Of a stretch of 64,000 nt of DNA, positions 12,800 through 26,362 are shown piece after piece (the stretch's first letter is position 1; each line of letters opens with the position of its first letter). Location: NCBI GenBank assembly GCA_002751075.1, contig NAOQ01000077.1:65979-129978 (forward strand). The letters are read 5' to 3'. Origin of the DNA: Ichthyophonus hoferi (Eukaryota > Opisthokonta > Ichthyosporea > Ichthyophonida > Ichthyophonidae). The position numbers and the translations under genes are program-made. The notes beneath the pieces were generated by a model. The model ran no database searches. It saw nothing but the letters and a program-made list of their open reading frames with translations, and was not told the DNA's origin.

Positions 12800-14135
12800 C
12801 AATTCACTTTAAATAATCAATATAATGTATTGAATATATTTAAAGGTAAGGAACTATATATATACTTGAATCACAGATGTCAGGTGTCAAAGGTCCAGGG
12901 TATAATATGTTGTGGACTGCAGTTGCATCTCTGACAGTATGTCTTAGACAGCTAGGACTAAGGGAAGGGGTGGGTGAGGGAGAGGTATGAGTGAGAAAGA
13001 TACTACTAAAAATTACTGGTAAGAGATTTATTTAAATAAGAGAAATTATAGAAAGATATCATTTTATACTTCCATGATTTTATAATTTTATAATGGTATG
13101 TTTTTACAAAAGAAATCAATACCCAACCCATCCTATGTAATTATTAGCTATATCAAGAAAACAATTATTCTTAATTTTTTCTTTCTTTTTCCCTGTGACA
13201 AAATAGCATAGACACATTATATTTAAATAAAAAAGGATAGGAGAGAAAGTTATTAATATGTTATAGTGTAATGGTAAGACTTAAGATTGATGTTATGATT
13301 CCTTGAGGAGAATATACCATTTATGAAGGGTAAGAAAAAACGAAAAAGTAAATAATTAACATTAAAATGACATTAATAAACATGCAATGCAGCCTTAATA
13401 AGAGAGATAGCCAAAGAGAAAGTATGTATGGTATAATATATATATATAGGTGAAGTCAGATAATCATTGCCTTCGTTGTTTCGTATCGTTATTGATGTTT
13501 TAAAGAGAATGAGAACAAATCGTAATGAAATTCAGAATCACTTTCTCTTTTCAGACTTAATATGCATAAAAACATATATCGATATGTATATTATACATAT
13601 AATAAATACGTATACACGTATACTTCCTCCTTTGCTATCCCTCTCCTTAAAACTGCTTGAAGTATAAATACATGTTAATTCATGATACCTACACATTTCT
13701 TCTTGACTCTCTCGCTTTCTCTTATCATTCGCTCAAAGTAAACCCAATAAAATTCCTGTTCCACAAACTTACTTATCATACTTAGTATAACACCTATATT
13801 CATATACTCTAAATATAAAATTATTAAACAGTCATATTCTGTTCGGGTGATTGGTCTCCAGAATCCCAAGAATTTAAAACAAATATCTAAGTCATTGTTA
13901 AAAAAAAATTTAAAAACATGCTTTTTAATAGAATAGGTAAAATATCTTAGCACTTGTAGACCACACTACAATAATAGAAAATAATAACAGCAGAATAACC
14001 TTATGTATATAATAGGAGAGGTATGAGTCTAGGTATAAGCATAACATACAGCATTGGTGCAGCACACTGTGCCAAAGCTAGAGCCACGCTCGAAGCACCC
14101 ATCACTCTCTTTGCTAGCCAAACTCCTGGTGTCAT
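12249..14135 (-). CDS. Unrecognised small protein, 82 residues, three exons
   Basis: I do not recognise the family. Minus-strand exons 14135-14050, 12957-12866 and 12319-12249 join in frame (249 bases with stop). The first donor is GTATGT. The first acceptor has a long pyrimidine run ending CCCTTCCCTTAG, and a second TAG six bases on is also in frame, so two residues may be optional. The last acceptor is ATGCAG. Residues 1-28 (MTPGVWLAKR, then SSVALALAQCAAP) are hydrophobic with early basic residues, like a signal anchor or mitochondrial leader. The middle has YPGPLTPDICDS and the end SLEDARDLIQTRI. The (TA)n gap at 12735-12759 lies in intron 2. The plus strand across two of these exons can also be read, but its pieces do not phase together. 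The head-to-head position with CAPZA fits the local pattern. Confidence 0.5.
12699..12794. repeat. (TA)n microsatellite containing a 25-base assembly gap
   Basis: Pure TA dinucleotide runs on both sides of an N run at 12735-12759. The gap is probably the unresolved centre of the same array. Confidence 0.95.
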
Positions 14136-15221
14136 GGTGTCTGTGACAGTACGTAAAATAGGACATTTAGTTTACTTGACCTGAATCTAACATCTCTATA
14201 ATCTCTATAAAATACTTCAAATTACTCCTACTTCTTTTCTGTCTGCACGCTACCCACAGGCCATTAACATGCTTTCTCTCAATTCTCTTTAAAATTGGGA
14301 TTGTACCTAATATTGCGAAAGTTCTTACTTACGTAAACTCTACGATAGGTAATTAGCAATAACATAAAATATAATATATCTTAAACGGTGATACTAATGT
14401 TGTAGCTTGTTTTCTTTCCAATCAGGCGTAATTAATGATAACCAAAACAACATATGTGAGCCAATAACATAACGACCCCATATTAGTGTTAATTAGTTGT
14501 TAATAATTAGTTTTTATTTATCGCGTTTAATATGTATTTTTGACAGAATTAAATATAACAATATTCAGTCAGTATATGTATTTTTCTTCACATATTTAAA
14601 AGCGGGATTAAATAATTGAAGTTACTATTGTTGTCCAATTACTATTAGTATTTTGCTTGCGAAAATGAAAGAATCTCATATTTATTATAAATCTCACTTG
14701 GAATCCATGTCAATTGGTCAATTGGGCGATAGTTTATACCAAGAAATTAAGGAAAATAAATAATTGAAGCACAAATTTTTAATAGTAAATCCATAAATGA
14801 TATTATTAAAAAAATAAAAAAATAGTATAACATTAATTTCAACAAATTATAATAAAATTTCACGTTACCAAGCACAACAATCACAATAAAATAACAGCAA
14901 CAAAGTATGTAAATAAAATAAATTTTTAGTGAACAATATTTTAACACCGTATTTAATCAAGCAACGATTAAAATAAATATCATTAAATATAATTAAATAG
15001 TATAAATAAAGCCAATCATTATCTGATCCGAATTGATTCGAATGAGAGGTTGTAGTAACCGCCCGTTTTGAACTTCCAACTATTTTTTTTTTTGAAAATA
15101 GTTCTTGATGAACTACAAAGCTATTTTTATAAAAATAATTGGTTTGAAAAAGCCATATTATTTGCTTCTTTTGATTTTTATAATTGCTTCACTTCGTATA
15201 CATTTCTCATAATATACAACT
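14136..15221. promoter_or_regulatory. Divergent intergenic region between the 82-residue gene and CAPZA
   Basis: About 1.1 kb between two outward-facing start codons. It is AT-rich with several ATTGG/CCAAT motifs. The small gene has an acceptor just before its ATG, so part of this interval may be a 5'UTR intron. No TATA element could be assigned with confidence. Confidence 0.4.
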
Positions 15222-17371
15222 ATGTCCTATCTTGAAGACAGCCAGAAAGTGCAAATATGCGGGAAATTCATTCAAAGCGCACCACCAGGAGAATTTAATA
15301 ATGTGTTTAACGGTAAAGAGAGGACTGGCTGGGCTGTGTTTTCATGTTTGTTTTTTTCTTTTTTCTTGTTTGTATTTTATTGCGTTTTTCATCGTTATAT
15401 CGTATAAACAGGTATATTAAGACATTAAGAAAAAAATTATGAAACAAGTGAATCATTATTTATTATATATATATTATCTTTCTTTTTTGTATTTATTTGT
15501 CTTTGGGGTAGAAATATAGCTCTCATCATCTTTATAGTCCTAGGAGATGGCCCAGTGTTTGCTTGCCTTTGTTGCCACGGTAATTTATGAAAAACCACTG
15601 TAGGCGGGCAAAGGAAAAGTAATAAATTGTACATTTATAGGTCAAGATTGTCTTTAACCTATAATGTATACAACATATAACATGTCTTCTATATATATAT
15701 ATATATATATATATAGCCGAGGTGACCCATATATCCCGCAGCACAAGCGAATACCAATGCAATTTATACAAACTAAAATAGCCACATATTAATTTTTAAA
15801 ATAGTCAATTTTACTTGGCAAGGAGATTAACCTGTCTTGTTACCTTTGTGGTCCTTATGTTTACATACACATTTATACCCATTTGTACAAAGATGATACC
15901 TATGTTATCTGATATTCTATTAAACTGTAGATGTAAGAACACTTCTCGATGATGATAATATACTTGAGAGTGGAGTTCTTGAGGCTTCCGCCCAATACAA
16001 CAAGGACCAGCTCCTACCTGTGGACTTACCTGATGGCACCAAGGTTTATGTTATTGTTTGTTTATTTGTATTTTATAAATGTGTATATAATACTATAGTG
16101 TTATTATACTGTTATATGTACCTACCTACATACCTACGTATATATATATATATATTATCATACGATCATTCTATCATACTATTATAAAACCTATCATACA
16201 CAGATGTATACAACTCTATCCAGAGGTCCTATATTAATACCTATACACATATCCCTACACTCCTACAGGCTATGATCAGTGTATATGGCGAGATTGATAG
16301 CAACACATACCTTGACCCTCGCACTAGTAAGTCCTTTACATATGACCATATTAAGAAGGAGGCATCTGACCTCCAATCCATCGAAGAGAATGCTACCGCT
16401 TCCCCCTGGCGGTTAGTGATTGGTGGTTGCTATGTGTGTGTTGTTTTAATTGGTTATTGGATATCACTCCTGTGAACAGTCGTAGAGCACGATCGAGTAT
16501 CCATGGTTATAGATTATACCAATCAACTTCCTTTGCGTGCCGCTGTGTGGAGGGGCTGCGTGAAATCCTATTAGTCAACTTACAATCTATTATAGCATGC
16601 CGCTTGTCATATTAATCAGGGTATAAGTTATTTTATGTAGATATTAGCAGCTCTCAGTAATTGGTTATGCTTCCTTAATAACCAATTGGCTTGCCTTCTT
16701 TATGAGATGGTAATTCAATACAAAACAGATATTGCAGCCCTATTATTATAATCATTGGCTTAAAGTCGAATCTTGCCTTCCAAATTAAGCGAATTCCCCG
16801 TAACAATTATTTTAACATGTGCTACTTTGTTATATGATTGGACTATGAGATATACTAATTATTCTTATTATGATATATATGAACAAAATAATCATTATCA
16901 TTGGCGAAGGATCATTTTTAACATTCATTTTCGTCAGTCTTATCTCTGTAGTAGGTATTCCAATCGTAAATCGAAAGATGTTAAGTGACTTTTATTTACC
17001 TTAAAAAGGGTTGTGTTATATTTCCGCAACAAATAATGCAGCTATTTTTGGGGGGAATAATATTAGTGTGAGAGTCTAAGACTGTCTTATGCAGTTTTAT
17101 ATTTATTACTAGCTCCTTATAGTCTACTAAACATAGAATGTTATTAGAAAGGAAAGCGCATAATCTATGTAAATTTTATAATATAAATTAGAGATAAACA
17201 AAGACAGACGATTGAGTGAGAGTGGCTGATATAACACTTTACTATGATAGTATATATTTGATACTATTTTGTGCGATATACGGCACATATAATAATATTA
17301 ACAGGGAAAGATAGCAATATATAATATATTATAGTCTCACATATCATCTTCATGCCAACGCGTTTACACAA

Positions 17372-17413
<42 letters not shown>

Positions 17414-20400
17414 TTTATTATCTTCCTACATCTCATTATGTTATTATATTATTATCCCCTATTATATCGCATGTTTTCTATATATATACGTGTCTTTAAT
17501 ACCAGCTCGTTCCCACTCTATATAATATGCATCATTAAAACCCTTTGCGCTAAGGCACGCATATAGATAAACAGGCAACTGTAGTGTAATATCTATATGT
17601 ACTCTATAGTTTATAGTTCATATACCTTATATATATATATATATTGACCTACCCATGTATATATACCACATACAGAAAGGCAGTGGAGACTGCAGTTGAT
17701 GGCTATCTAGATGAACATTATCCTACTGGTGTGTGTGCAATTTATGGATCTTCAGAGGTAAGAGAGTGGGAGAAAGCACTGTGTGCGTGTGAGTTTGTGA
17801 AAGGACTGGTAAATTGTACTATCTCATAATATATCATACGATATCATACTTTATCATACTATACCATGTTATATTATCCTCTACTATCTCCTATCATACT
17901 GCTTAACAGATCTTGATACAGTATACTGTGCTATATTTTTTTATTATATTATATTATCCTATATTATTTTGTACTACACATAAGACAGTATGATATTATA
18001 CTATATGATACAATATCTTTTAAAAGTATAGTAGTCTAGTTTATTACATTATGCCATTATTGATTTATAACATATCCCCTATCTTTCCCCTACTCCTGTA
18101 CACACATCCGTTTATGTATCTATCTGGCCATCCATATATTCCTTTTCTATTTCCATTCTTTCCAAACAAGAAAATATATTAGTTCCACTACTTGCCTTCT
18201 ATTCTCTTTCAAACTTTATTCATTACAGCAATATATATATATACTATTACGTCTGGTGTTTATTCACTTAAACGACCCTCCTTATCTATTATATACGTAT
18301 CTATAACCTTATAAACAACTTATATTCGTAATTAGCTCTTAATATATTTACAATAAAATATACACATAAAAGTGTTTAAGTTAATATAGAGCATTACCAT
18401 TAAATTTAACTAACCATATAACGCAAACCTTTAAATTTTAAAAAGAGGTAGGAATGATAAAACATTTGTCTATTGTAACAGATTATTGCACCGCTGTACT
18501 CAATTACCATACTACACACTACTACCATATAGATTATGAATAGTATATATAAGTATAACTTGTTACTATAATATATTTGCTATAGTTTCATACCCTAACA
18601 ACTGCGATGATTAATCAGGACGACAGCATCAAAGTAGTGTCCTGCATAGAAAGCCATAAGTTCTCTCCCACTAATTTCTGGTAATTAATTAATTAATCTT
18701 CCCAATCCATCTGTGCCTTTTAATGTTACTTCTATAACAATAGTTTTCTAAACTAATCCCATTATCCTTTGTAGACACTACTCTATTCTATGTTATGTTA
18801 CTCTATAATGATTATAATTGTGAACCAAAACACACAATACGAATAATTTAATACTTGTACAGCTATACATATATTCCTTGCAGCCTACCCAAAACAAAGA
18901 ACTGTATAATGTTTATAACATATATACATATATACATGTGTAGGTATAGGTATAGACATAAGTCTATGTATATGCAGATGTATATATCTACTACAGTTTA
19001 TTTAGTTATAAGCTATATGCGGAATGATTAATGAAAAGAAAACAAATTTATAAAATACTAGTAGATAGATGTAGGTGAGAGAAAAGGATCTAGTTTGTAG
19101 GCATATATTGTAGGTAGTAGATAGTAATTAACAGAGGGTGGGGAGATATAGCAATGGTAGGTGGCGCAGTATCTGGGAGACTGTTATTAGGGATGGACAA
19201 GCAAGCGTTACTGGTAATGTACTGGTAAGTGTAAGGTTTAGGTTTAGCTGTATGGTGTATGGTTATAATTTGTGTACTGAGGTTTGTATGTAGGTAGGTA
19301 GGTAGATAGGTATGTATATATGCTGTATGGATGGATGGATGCATATATGTGTGTGTTCGTGTACGATAGTACGAGAGTATGATAGTATGTAGCATGTAGT
19401 TAGTATATATACATGCATGCATGTATGTATATATGTATAACATAGAGTGAGAGAAATTATATCAAAGTATTGATTAGATATCTGTAGGCCCAATGGGTAG
19501 ATCTTGATCTAGTATGGACCAATAGACAACGAGGCTATATACCATACTAACCAATCACTGGTGATATATAGGTGAAAGTTCACTACTATGAGGATGGTAA
19601 CGTGCATCTTTCTGCGTCTAAGGAGTTCAAAGCCTCTTTCCCTGCCACGGTAGGCTACTTTATATCTTGCTATATACTATAGTACTATCATACCATCTTC
19701 TCCAAGCTAAAGCATTATTATCAATTTCAATTTCTACCTACGTTACCTCGTTTACAAACTTATTCTCTACTTTTTTTACTATACCTTCATTTACTGCATT
19801 CTTTTTTCTTTTTTTTTTCTTTTTCATCTTGTGCTGTGTGCGCGTCATTGTAGATTACATTACATGTCTATTCTCTCACTTTCTTGCTCTTTTTTTTTTT
19901 TTTTTCTTTCTATTTCTCCTTTTCTTTTTGTCCATACTTTTTTCCCCTCCTTCTCCTACTCTTCCTCTTTCCGTCTTTTCCTTACATTAAACTAAGCATC
20001 GTAATCTAGCTAGATACTAACCAGTATATATATGGCAGAATGAAAAGACCCTAGCAGAAGAACTAGTGAAACTTATCAAGAAGATGGAGACAGAATATCA
20101 GACCAGTCTTAACCAGAACTCAGCAGATATGGTAATGTTAGATTGTAGGCTATATGTTTGTTAAGAAGGGTGACTTGTGCCGTGTGTGTATTGTATTGTA
20201 TTGTTATATTGTATTATGTGGTACGATATTGAATTATATTATATTATCATGCATTATATTATGTTGTGTTGTATCGTGTTGTATTGTACGAGATACAACC
20301 ATATTATTTTATTCTTTTATATTATTTAACATTATTGTAATAGATATACTAAATGTCATTCTTTTATCTTGATATTTCTGTTCTCTTTTCTTCTCTTCCT

Positions 20401-20658
20401 CTTTCTCATTCTGATTTCTTTTAATTATTTACTCTATATATATATATATTATTCAGTCTATGTTTTCCTTAATACTTACTCTTTCTTTCTCTTTCTTTTC
20501 TTCTTTCTCCATACATATCACTTCTATCTATCTAGTCTTCCACCACATTCAAGCTCCTTCGACGAGCCCTTCCTTTGACACGTACGAAGATGGACTGGAG
20601 TAAGATAGCCAACTACAGAGTGGGACAGGAAATGAATACTAATACTAATAAGAAATAA
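15222..20658 (+). CDS. CAPZA: F-actin capping protein subunit alpha, complete
   Basis: Alpha subunit of the CapZ heterodimer, which caps barbed ends of actin filaments and is part of dynactin. Exons: 15222-15312, 15931-16043, 16269-16411, 17676-17757, 18619-18680, 19152-19224, 19572-19649, 20039-20131, 20536-20658. All phases agree and give 285 residues, the usual family length. Landmarks: start [17 protein letters not shown], then [36 protein letters not shown], and the C-terminal [20 protein letters not shown], which corresponds to the actin-binding tentacle. The GTAAGT donor at 19225 is preferred over GTAATG at 19214 because only it keeps frame. The residue before NGRW is Cys (a split TG/C codon), where vertebrates have Trp. 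Confidence 0.97.
17370..17412. repeat. (CA)n/(TA)n microsatellite in CAPZA intron 3
   Basis: An ACACAC run passes into a pure TA run. Confidence 0.9.
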
Positions 20659-20794
20659 GAGAATGGCGTTGGTAATATTGGTAATACTATCCTGGCATGG
20701 CAATTCATGCCGATGTATGTTAAACTGATGTACTGTATTGTATTGTATGGTATTATCCTGTGTAGATGTAGTTGAAGGTGCCACGAGGATACCC

Positions 20795-20800
20795 AATAAA
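20795..20800 (+). promoter_or_regulatory. Poly(A) signal of CAPZA
   Basis: AATAAA about 140 bases after the CAPZA stop. Confidence 0.6.
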
Positions 20801-22910
20801 AAAGCATCATTCATACCAGGCTTGATTGATGCCTGGCTGCCAAGGATGGGTTGAAGTGAATTATTTATTAGAGGAAGAAAGAAATAAGAGTAGTATAGGT
20901 TTATAAGAGGTATGATGAGGTTGGCTGCCCGTATGTTATGCCAATGATAATATAGTTCAGGTTGTATGTATTTATATATAGTTGATACAGGGTGATCAAT
21001 TGAATAATTATGATACTCTCCTTGCCTCCTTTTCATTGGGTATAAAAATCTAGATTACCCCATTCTCGGTCAATCTCTAGTAATGAAGTCTTTTTGTAGC
21101 CAATTATACTAGTGATTAATTGTGATCTTGCTTACTAACAGTAGAAACTATTAACTGCTATAGTCAATCACATTCGTGATCTCTACCCAGGCAATCTTTT
21201 GGGATATTTTTATAACCTTTGCAAACCCATAGGGTCTTCCTAGAACCCACAAATATTTCCAATGAACTACAATTAGTTTAACCCTACACTACGTGTTCAC
21301 GGTTGTCATTAAGAATTTAGTCTATAATTGGTCAACTAATTAATTAATTAGTTAAAACTATGACAGTCCTTGAGGTGAATCCTAGGAGGCCAGTGTTAGT
21401 ATCTATTAGATGTTACATTTTACAGTCTTATTACATAATAGTAGATTGAGAACGGAAAAAGTCTAAATGACTGGATTATCATATGATGGACACCTAAAAT
21501 AACAATTTTTGTTATCAACAAAAAGCTCTTAGTAGTACAACTGACCGTACTATAGGTATGCATGATTATTGGCCAGTCATATCTATCAATTCACTATAAA
21601 AAATCATTGTGCTCGAGAAAACAGCATCCATTGTTCACGTTATTTAAAAAGTGATTTTATAGGGAATAAATGAACTCTGGTTTGTGTTGAAAAGCAGTAT
21701 TTATCTAATTTAGATATTTCTCTTAATAACTATAGCTACTAATAAATTTAGCAATTGCTATTGTGTATGTAGCTCGAAAACATGAGTAGGAATTATTTTA
21801 GTCATTAAATATAGTGATAGGAATGAGATAACAGTGGCAACGAAGAAACTTTCTTGATATATGGTAGATCGTATAGCTTTTTGTTTTACGCTGCATTGTC
21901 ATTATCTATTTCAGCCTGTGTAGTAACTATCTTGCCCATTTTCAGGGTGGCAATCAATTATTGCAAGTTAAGATTTAGGATGAAAAACTATTTAATCTTT
22001 AATCCGAATTACTACAGAATCAGGAGTCCCCAATCTGTCTCGGCATATTTCTTGTATACTTTCTAACATAATACTTTATTTAGAATACTTGAGAACCCAT
22101 CAATTAGTTAGATGATTATAATTAAGGTTATCTTGCCTATACTCTATATATAGCTATATTTGACAGATAATTAGTCTATATATAGTATACTACATCTTCT
22201 GAGTATAAACGTCATTGTCTCCAAAAAGGCCGGAACAGGGAATTTTATATATATTTTAAATCTCTGCTGGCAATCGCTATTTATCGTGTCTAGATAGATG
22301 GGGTACTGTTTTAATTTCCTATTTTTCTATTCCTCCATTTACTGCAATAATATATATACATAAATATACATCATTACAAGGCTGTTCGTTTTGCATTCAT
22401 CACAACTGAAAAATACTAACTTATTTTAACTATAATATAGACGGATATTGACATTGATTAAGGACAGGATACAGTTAAGGCCTCTAATAAAATATAAGCT
22501 TGCTGGTTGAAAATATACGTGCATTTCGAGTCACTCTAGCATGAGCTATCTCCATTATAGGTCATTATTAATTGAAGCCACACTAGTAGACCATGTTCTA
22601 TACACAACAGGATTGGTTTCTTGTACCAAGGCGAACTTATATTCATCATCATATTTAACTATTGTGTTGGGAAGCTACTATATACAAGTCCGGCTACCTC
22701 GATATATAACTAGAAATATTTTATTTCACTATCAGTTATCATAAACCAATTAATTATATTAAAATTAAAATAAAAAAATAACAATGTCATAAATAAAACT
22801 GAATAATCCAATCCAGAATCACCATAGCCACTTGCCAAGGCTTCAGATGCTCACCTAACTAAATACATTAAAATGTAAGCGACCAATAATAATACTACCA
22901 ACAAATTAAG
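20801..22910. other. Gene-free interval between convergent CAPZA and SARAF
   Basis: AT-rich sequence with scattered ATTGG/CCAAT motifs. Short open frames at 21854-22066 and 22541-22744 show no family features and no splice partners. I see no gene here. Confidence 0.5.
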
Positions 22911-22916
22911 TTTATT
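22911..22916 (-). promoter_or_regulatory. Poly(A) signal of SARAF
   Basis: AATAAA on the minus strand only 11 bases after the stop, so the 3'UTR would be very short. A later site may be used instead. Confidence 0.4.
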
Positions 22917-22927
22917 CTATCTATTAT

Positions 22928-25195
22928 CTATCTTCTCCGTGTCCCACCAAACCCAGAAGCCGATCGTTGTGAGGCAGCTCCAGAGAAACCAGAAGAAGAG
23001 AATCCTCCATTAGATGTCATGTTGTTATACCCATAGGAAGGGGCACCATAACCATAGCCTCTGGTACCATAACCATAGCCTCTAAAGGGATTATAAACTC
23101 TATTACGAGAGCCTGCCAGGTATCCCAGAAGCCCTCCTAGCCCAGCACCAGCACCAAACCCATTATTCATGCCTCTGTGAGTAGGATCAGTTAGTCTTGT
23201 AAGTTATTTTTTCCTTTTTTTTTCTGTATAGCGCACTGCTTCTAGTGGCCTAATATCTACTATCTATTAGCTATGCCCCAATACATTGGCCACAATAATT
23301 TGCTTGACCCTTGCAACTACAGGCACATAACTCCATAAAACATGTATGTTACTAGCACCAGTATATACGTATCATCCAGAGAGTCAACACAGTGTATAAT
23401 AGCCTTGTAGAAACCAACCGACTTAGCACACAAGAGGGCTGGAGGGATACGGCTTTCAAATCTAAAGACTGTATGATCATAGATCCAGTATATCTTACAA
23501 AACATATAATCTATCACGGATTCATCGTACTATGATCTATCCAGCATAGTAAAATCAGTCCTCAAATAGTATACACTCTTACCCTGTAAATTAAACCCTC
23601 CTAAACCATATATGACATAACAGACTCTTTAACTCTAGATCATTTTGTTACTTTCACACAAATATGCACGATACATCATAATATACCACACCACAGTATT
23701 TTAGACACAAACTACACATAACATCCACCCATCTCCTGATAACATATTATATCGTATCTATCATAGATACAATATACCGGTCACCACACTACACAGATAG
23801 AGCAAAACCATCCACTCACCCAAAATAATTGCCATGCCATGGGTTATACCCCCATGGGCTGCCCATACCCATCCCAGTCCATTCATTAAACCTATTTGTA
23901 GGGTATGTATACCCTCCTCCGAAGGTCCCATACGAGCTTGTAACATAGTTAAATAGGGCTACGATAAGGCCAATGCAAAATATCACGGGAAGAAAACTTC
24001 TAAACACTGACGCTGCATAAAACATACATATAGCAAACATGATGTTAGCCCCTAGAGAGGGCCAGGTGAAATATATTACTGCACCTAGAAGAGGGTATAA
24101 TAAAAAAGAAGAGAGACTAAATGATTGAGAATGGTCATGACGGTAATAGTACACATCTTCCGAGTCGTCATCTGGAGGAATGCGCTGATTATGGCGATTG
24201 TGTTGTTGTTGTTCTCCTTTATTAGTATACTCCAAGGAGTATTCCAATCCACAGCTTCCTTTAAGGATATACGGGTCTTCAGGATAGTCATATCCCTCAC
24301 ACAACACTTCCACATGACCAAAACGATGATTGATATTAAGGTCAGCCTGTAGGTGATAAACAGTCCATGAGAGATAGTCTTACTAATATAAAATAATCAC
24401 ATATGAAAAATCATAACTTAATGCACAGAAAAGTGCATAGTGTAGAAACAGTAAAATATAAGACAAGCATACCCTAACTTTTCCTTAAGCTCTTACCCTG
24501 ACAATGACATATTTCAAGTGGCAAATTATGGTGTAAATAAAATCAGAAGTCCCGTGTAAACCACAGAGTGGTTAATTTATACCATGATAAATACATGTTA
24601 TGTGAAAAGACTGAATTCGAAACAAAGTGCATACCTAATAACATGTTATACAGGAATTAATCTCAATTTGAATCATTACTACGCATATTTGATAGATAAT
24701 CTTTACTATTTGACTAGCAGCAGATAATAAATAAATAAAATATATGCTATATTCTTATATAAATAAATAAATAAGGAATCATTGTAACAGAATACACAGG
24801 TTCCAACACAACTTATTTACAAACACTTTACTAAAAATGCCAAGATAAAATAAAAAACACTATATAGTCTTACATTCAAAATGTTTTGAGTAATTATGTT
24901 ATTTTACCTTGCATTCCCATTGAATATCCACGCCGTCTGTTCCTCTGTTAACACACTGTACAACATCGGGTGTATGTTTGCAGCCAGCGGATCCACGTAT
25001 ACAAGAGAGCTGTGGTATAGCTGCCATCCTTCTACCCGTAGTAACCGCTCCCGAACGAAGTGTTAAAGCTTTAACATCACTTAATAGAATTTTCTTGTGC
25101 GAATTACTACTACTACCCCATCCCTCAACACTACTTAGCAAGAAGGTAGTTGAAAGCACCGTCGCTGTCAATGTTTTGATTAGATTTGACTTCAT
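22928..25195 (-). CDS. SARAF: SARAF (store-operated calcium entry-associated regulatory factor), complete
   Basis: ER membrane protein that slows and shuts off STIM/Orai store-operated calcium entry. Exons: 25195-24908, 24346-23820, 23174-22928; 353 residues, phases consistent. A signal peptide spans about residues 1-25. The lumenal domain has the family words LLSDVKALTLRSG, IPQLSC, GSAGC, VQCVNRGTDGVDIQWEC and DPYILKGSCGLEY. The C-terminus is Gly- and Tyr-rich and ends ASGFGGTRRR, nearly the vertebrate ending. Unlike the vertebrate protein, which has one membrane span, residues 177-231 hold about three hydrophobic segments (FLLYPLLGAVIYFTW; NIMFAICMFYAASVF; FLPVIFCIGLIVALF). An odd number keeps the lumen-to-cytosol topology. 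The gene is head-to-head with MLEC, another ER gene. A minus-strand AATAAA lies at 22916-22911, just past the stop. Confidence 0.95.
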
Positions 25196-26362
25196 GTTTA
25201 TTTATGCTATTGACCTATTCAATATTTTATTGGCATATTTAAGCTCTTGATTTCGTTCTTTGTTGGTTGTTAGTTAGTATTGTTTAGGGTATTTTTCAAT
25301 CTATTTGTATTTTTTTCAATATTATCAACCAGTCATTATACTTTATTATACTATGTCATATTCATATTACAAAACAAACATGGGTTATTAATATATTAAT
25401 ATGGGCCCATGGAATGTAGACCGACATTTCTTAACCGTGACCTGTACCCAATATAAAATATATCACATTACCATATTCCTATTAAAATAAATATTATTAT
25501 GTACTGAACAAATTAAAAATGTAGGCACTTATAAGACAATCTATAGAATCGAATCATAATAATGATAAAGAAAGAATATTCACCAATAGTCATAGAAAAC
25601 TAAAGTTTTAGCCTTATTCGCCAATTAAACCAATTACCATTAAAATAGACCAATAGAAGTTTGACACATTTTAAATCACAAGATTGTTGAGAATACTCAA
25701 TTTCTAGTTTCTGTACTTAGATTATAGCAGAAATAAGTAATTAAATAAACGTCAAAAAATAAAAATTCTAAATTTAATTGAAATCATTTAATTATTTTTT
25801 AATCCTTTTTGCTTGTTATGGACCGGTTAGACAATCAAGAATCACCACTCTTTATTTAAACGAATAGAGGAAGTCTTTGCTAATGATATACCGATATACC
25901 GATATATTCCCACACGAAACAAGCTATACCAATGATTAATTAAGTTTAATTAATTGTCGACAAGGAGGTTCCCATGGGCCATAATAGGTAACTATAATCG
26001 AATGTCAGAAACGTGGTAATAATAGCAAAGGATAATTTATCTAAGCAGGATAAATAAATTAGTTTCAACAATATATTTATATAGTGCCCCAAACTAAGTA
26101 ATATTTGTTGAGGCTATGATATAAAAGGAGTTTACTGTAAATAAAAGAATGTTGACTATAGCCATGTTTTTAACGGCCTATTCATTTACCTCACCTCGCC
26201 ATCTATCCCATAAATATGCACATTAATTATATTGACCAATAAAGTAAATGGTATGTATCAAGATTTGTCTGATTGGCTAGTCAGAGTTGACACTAGATAT
26301 TATATAATGATCAATTTATACGTAAAATAAACAATAGACTAAACCCTATTGTACAGTTAAAT
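25196..26362. promoter_or_regulatory. Divergent region between SARAF and MLEC
   Basis: About 1.17 kb separating outward-facing starts of two ER protein genes. AT-rich, with CCAAT/ATTGG motifs near 25635 and 26236. No TATA box could be assigned. A shared promoter is inferred from the layout. Confidence 0.45.

Noticed and set aside
13675-13953. 92-codon minus frame
   Set aside because: Lys/Phe/Tyr-rich translation of AT-rich intron sequence inside the small gene, with no supporting splice sites.
14023-14291. Plus-strand reading of the small-gene locus, including a frame from 14023 spliced to a stop near 14291
   Set aside because: Its pieces do not phase with the other open plus-strand segment at 12877-12936, whereas the minus-strand exons fit each other and have better splice signals.
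20524-21036. 170-codon minus frame overlapping the CAPZA last exon
   Set aside because: Shadow of CAPZA coding sequence and 3'UTR with no family features.
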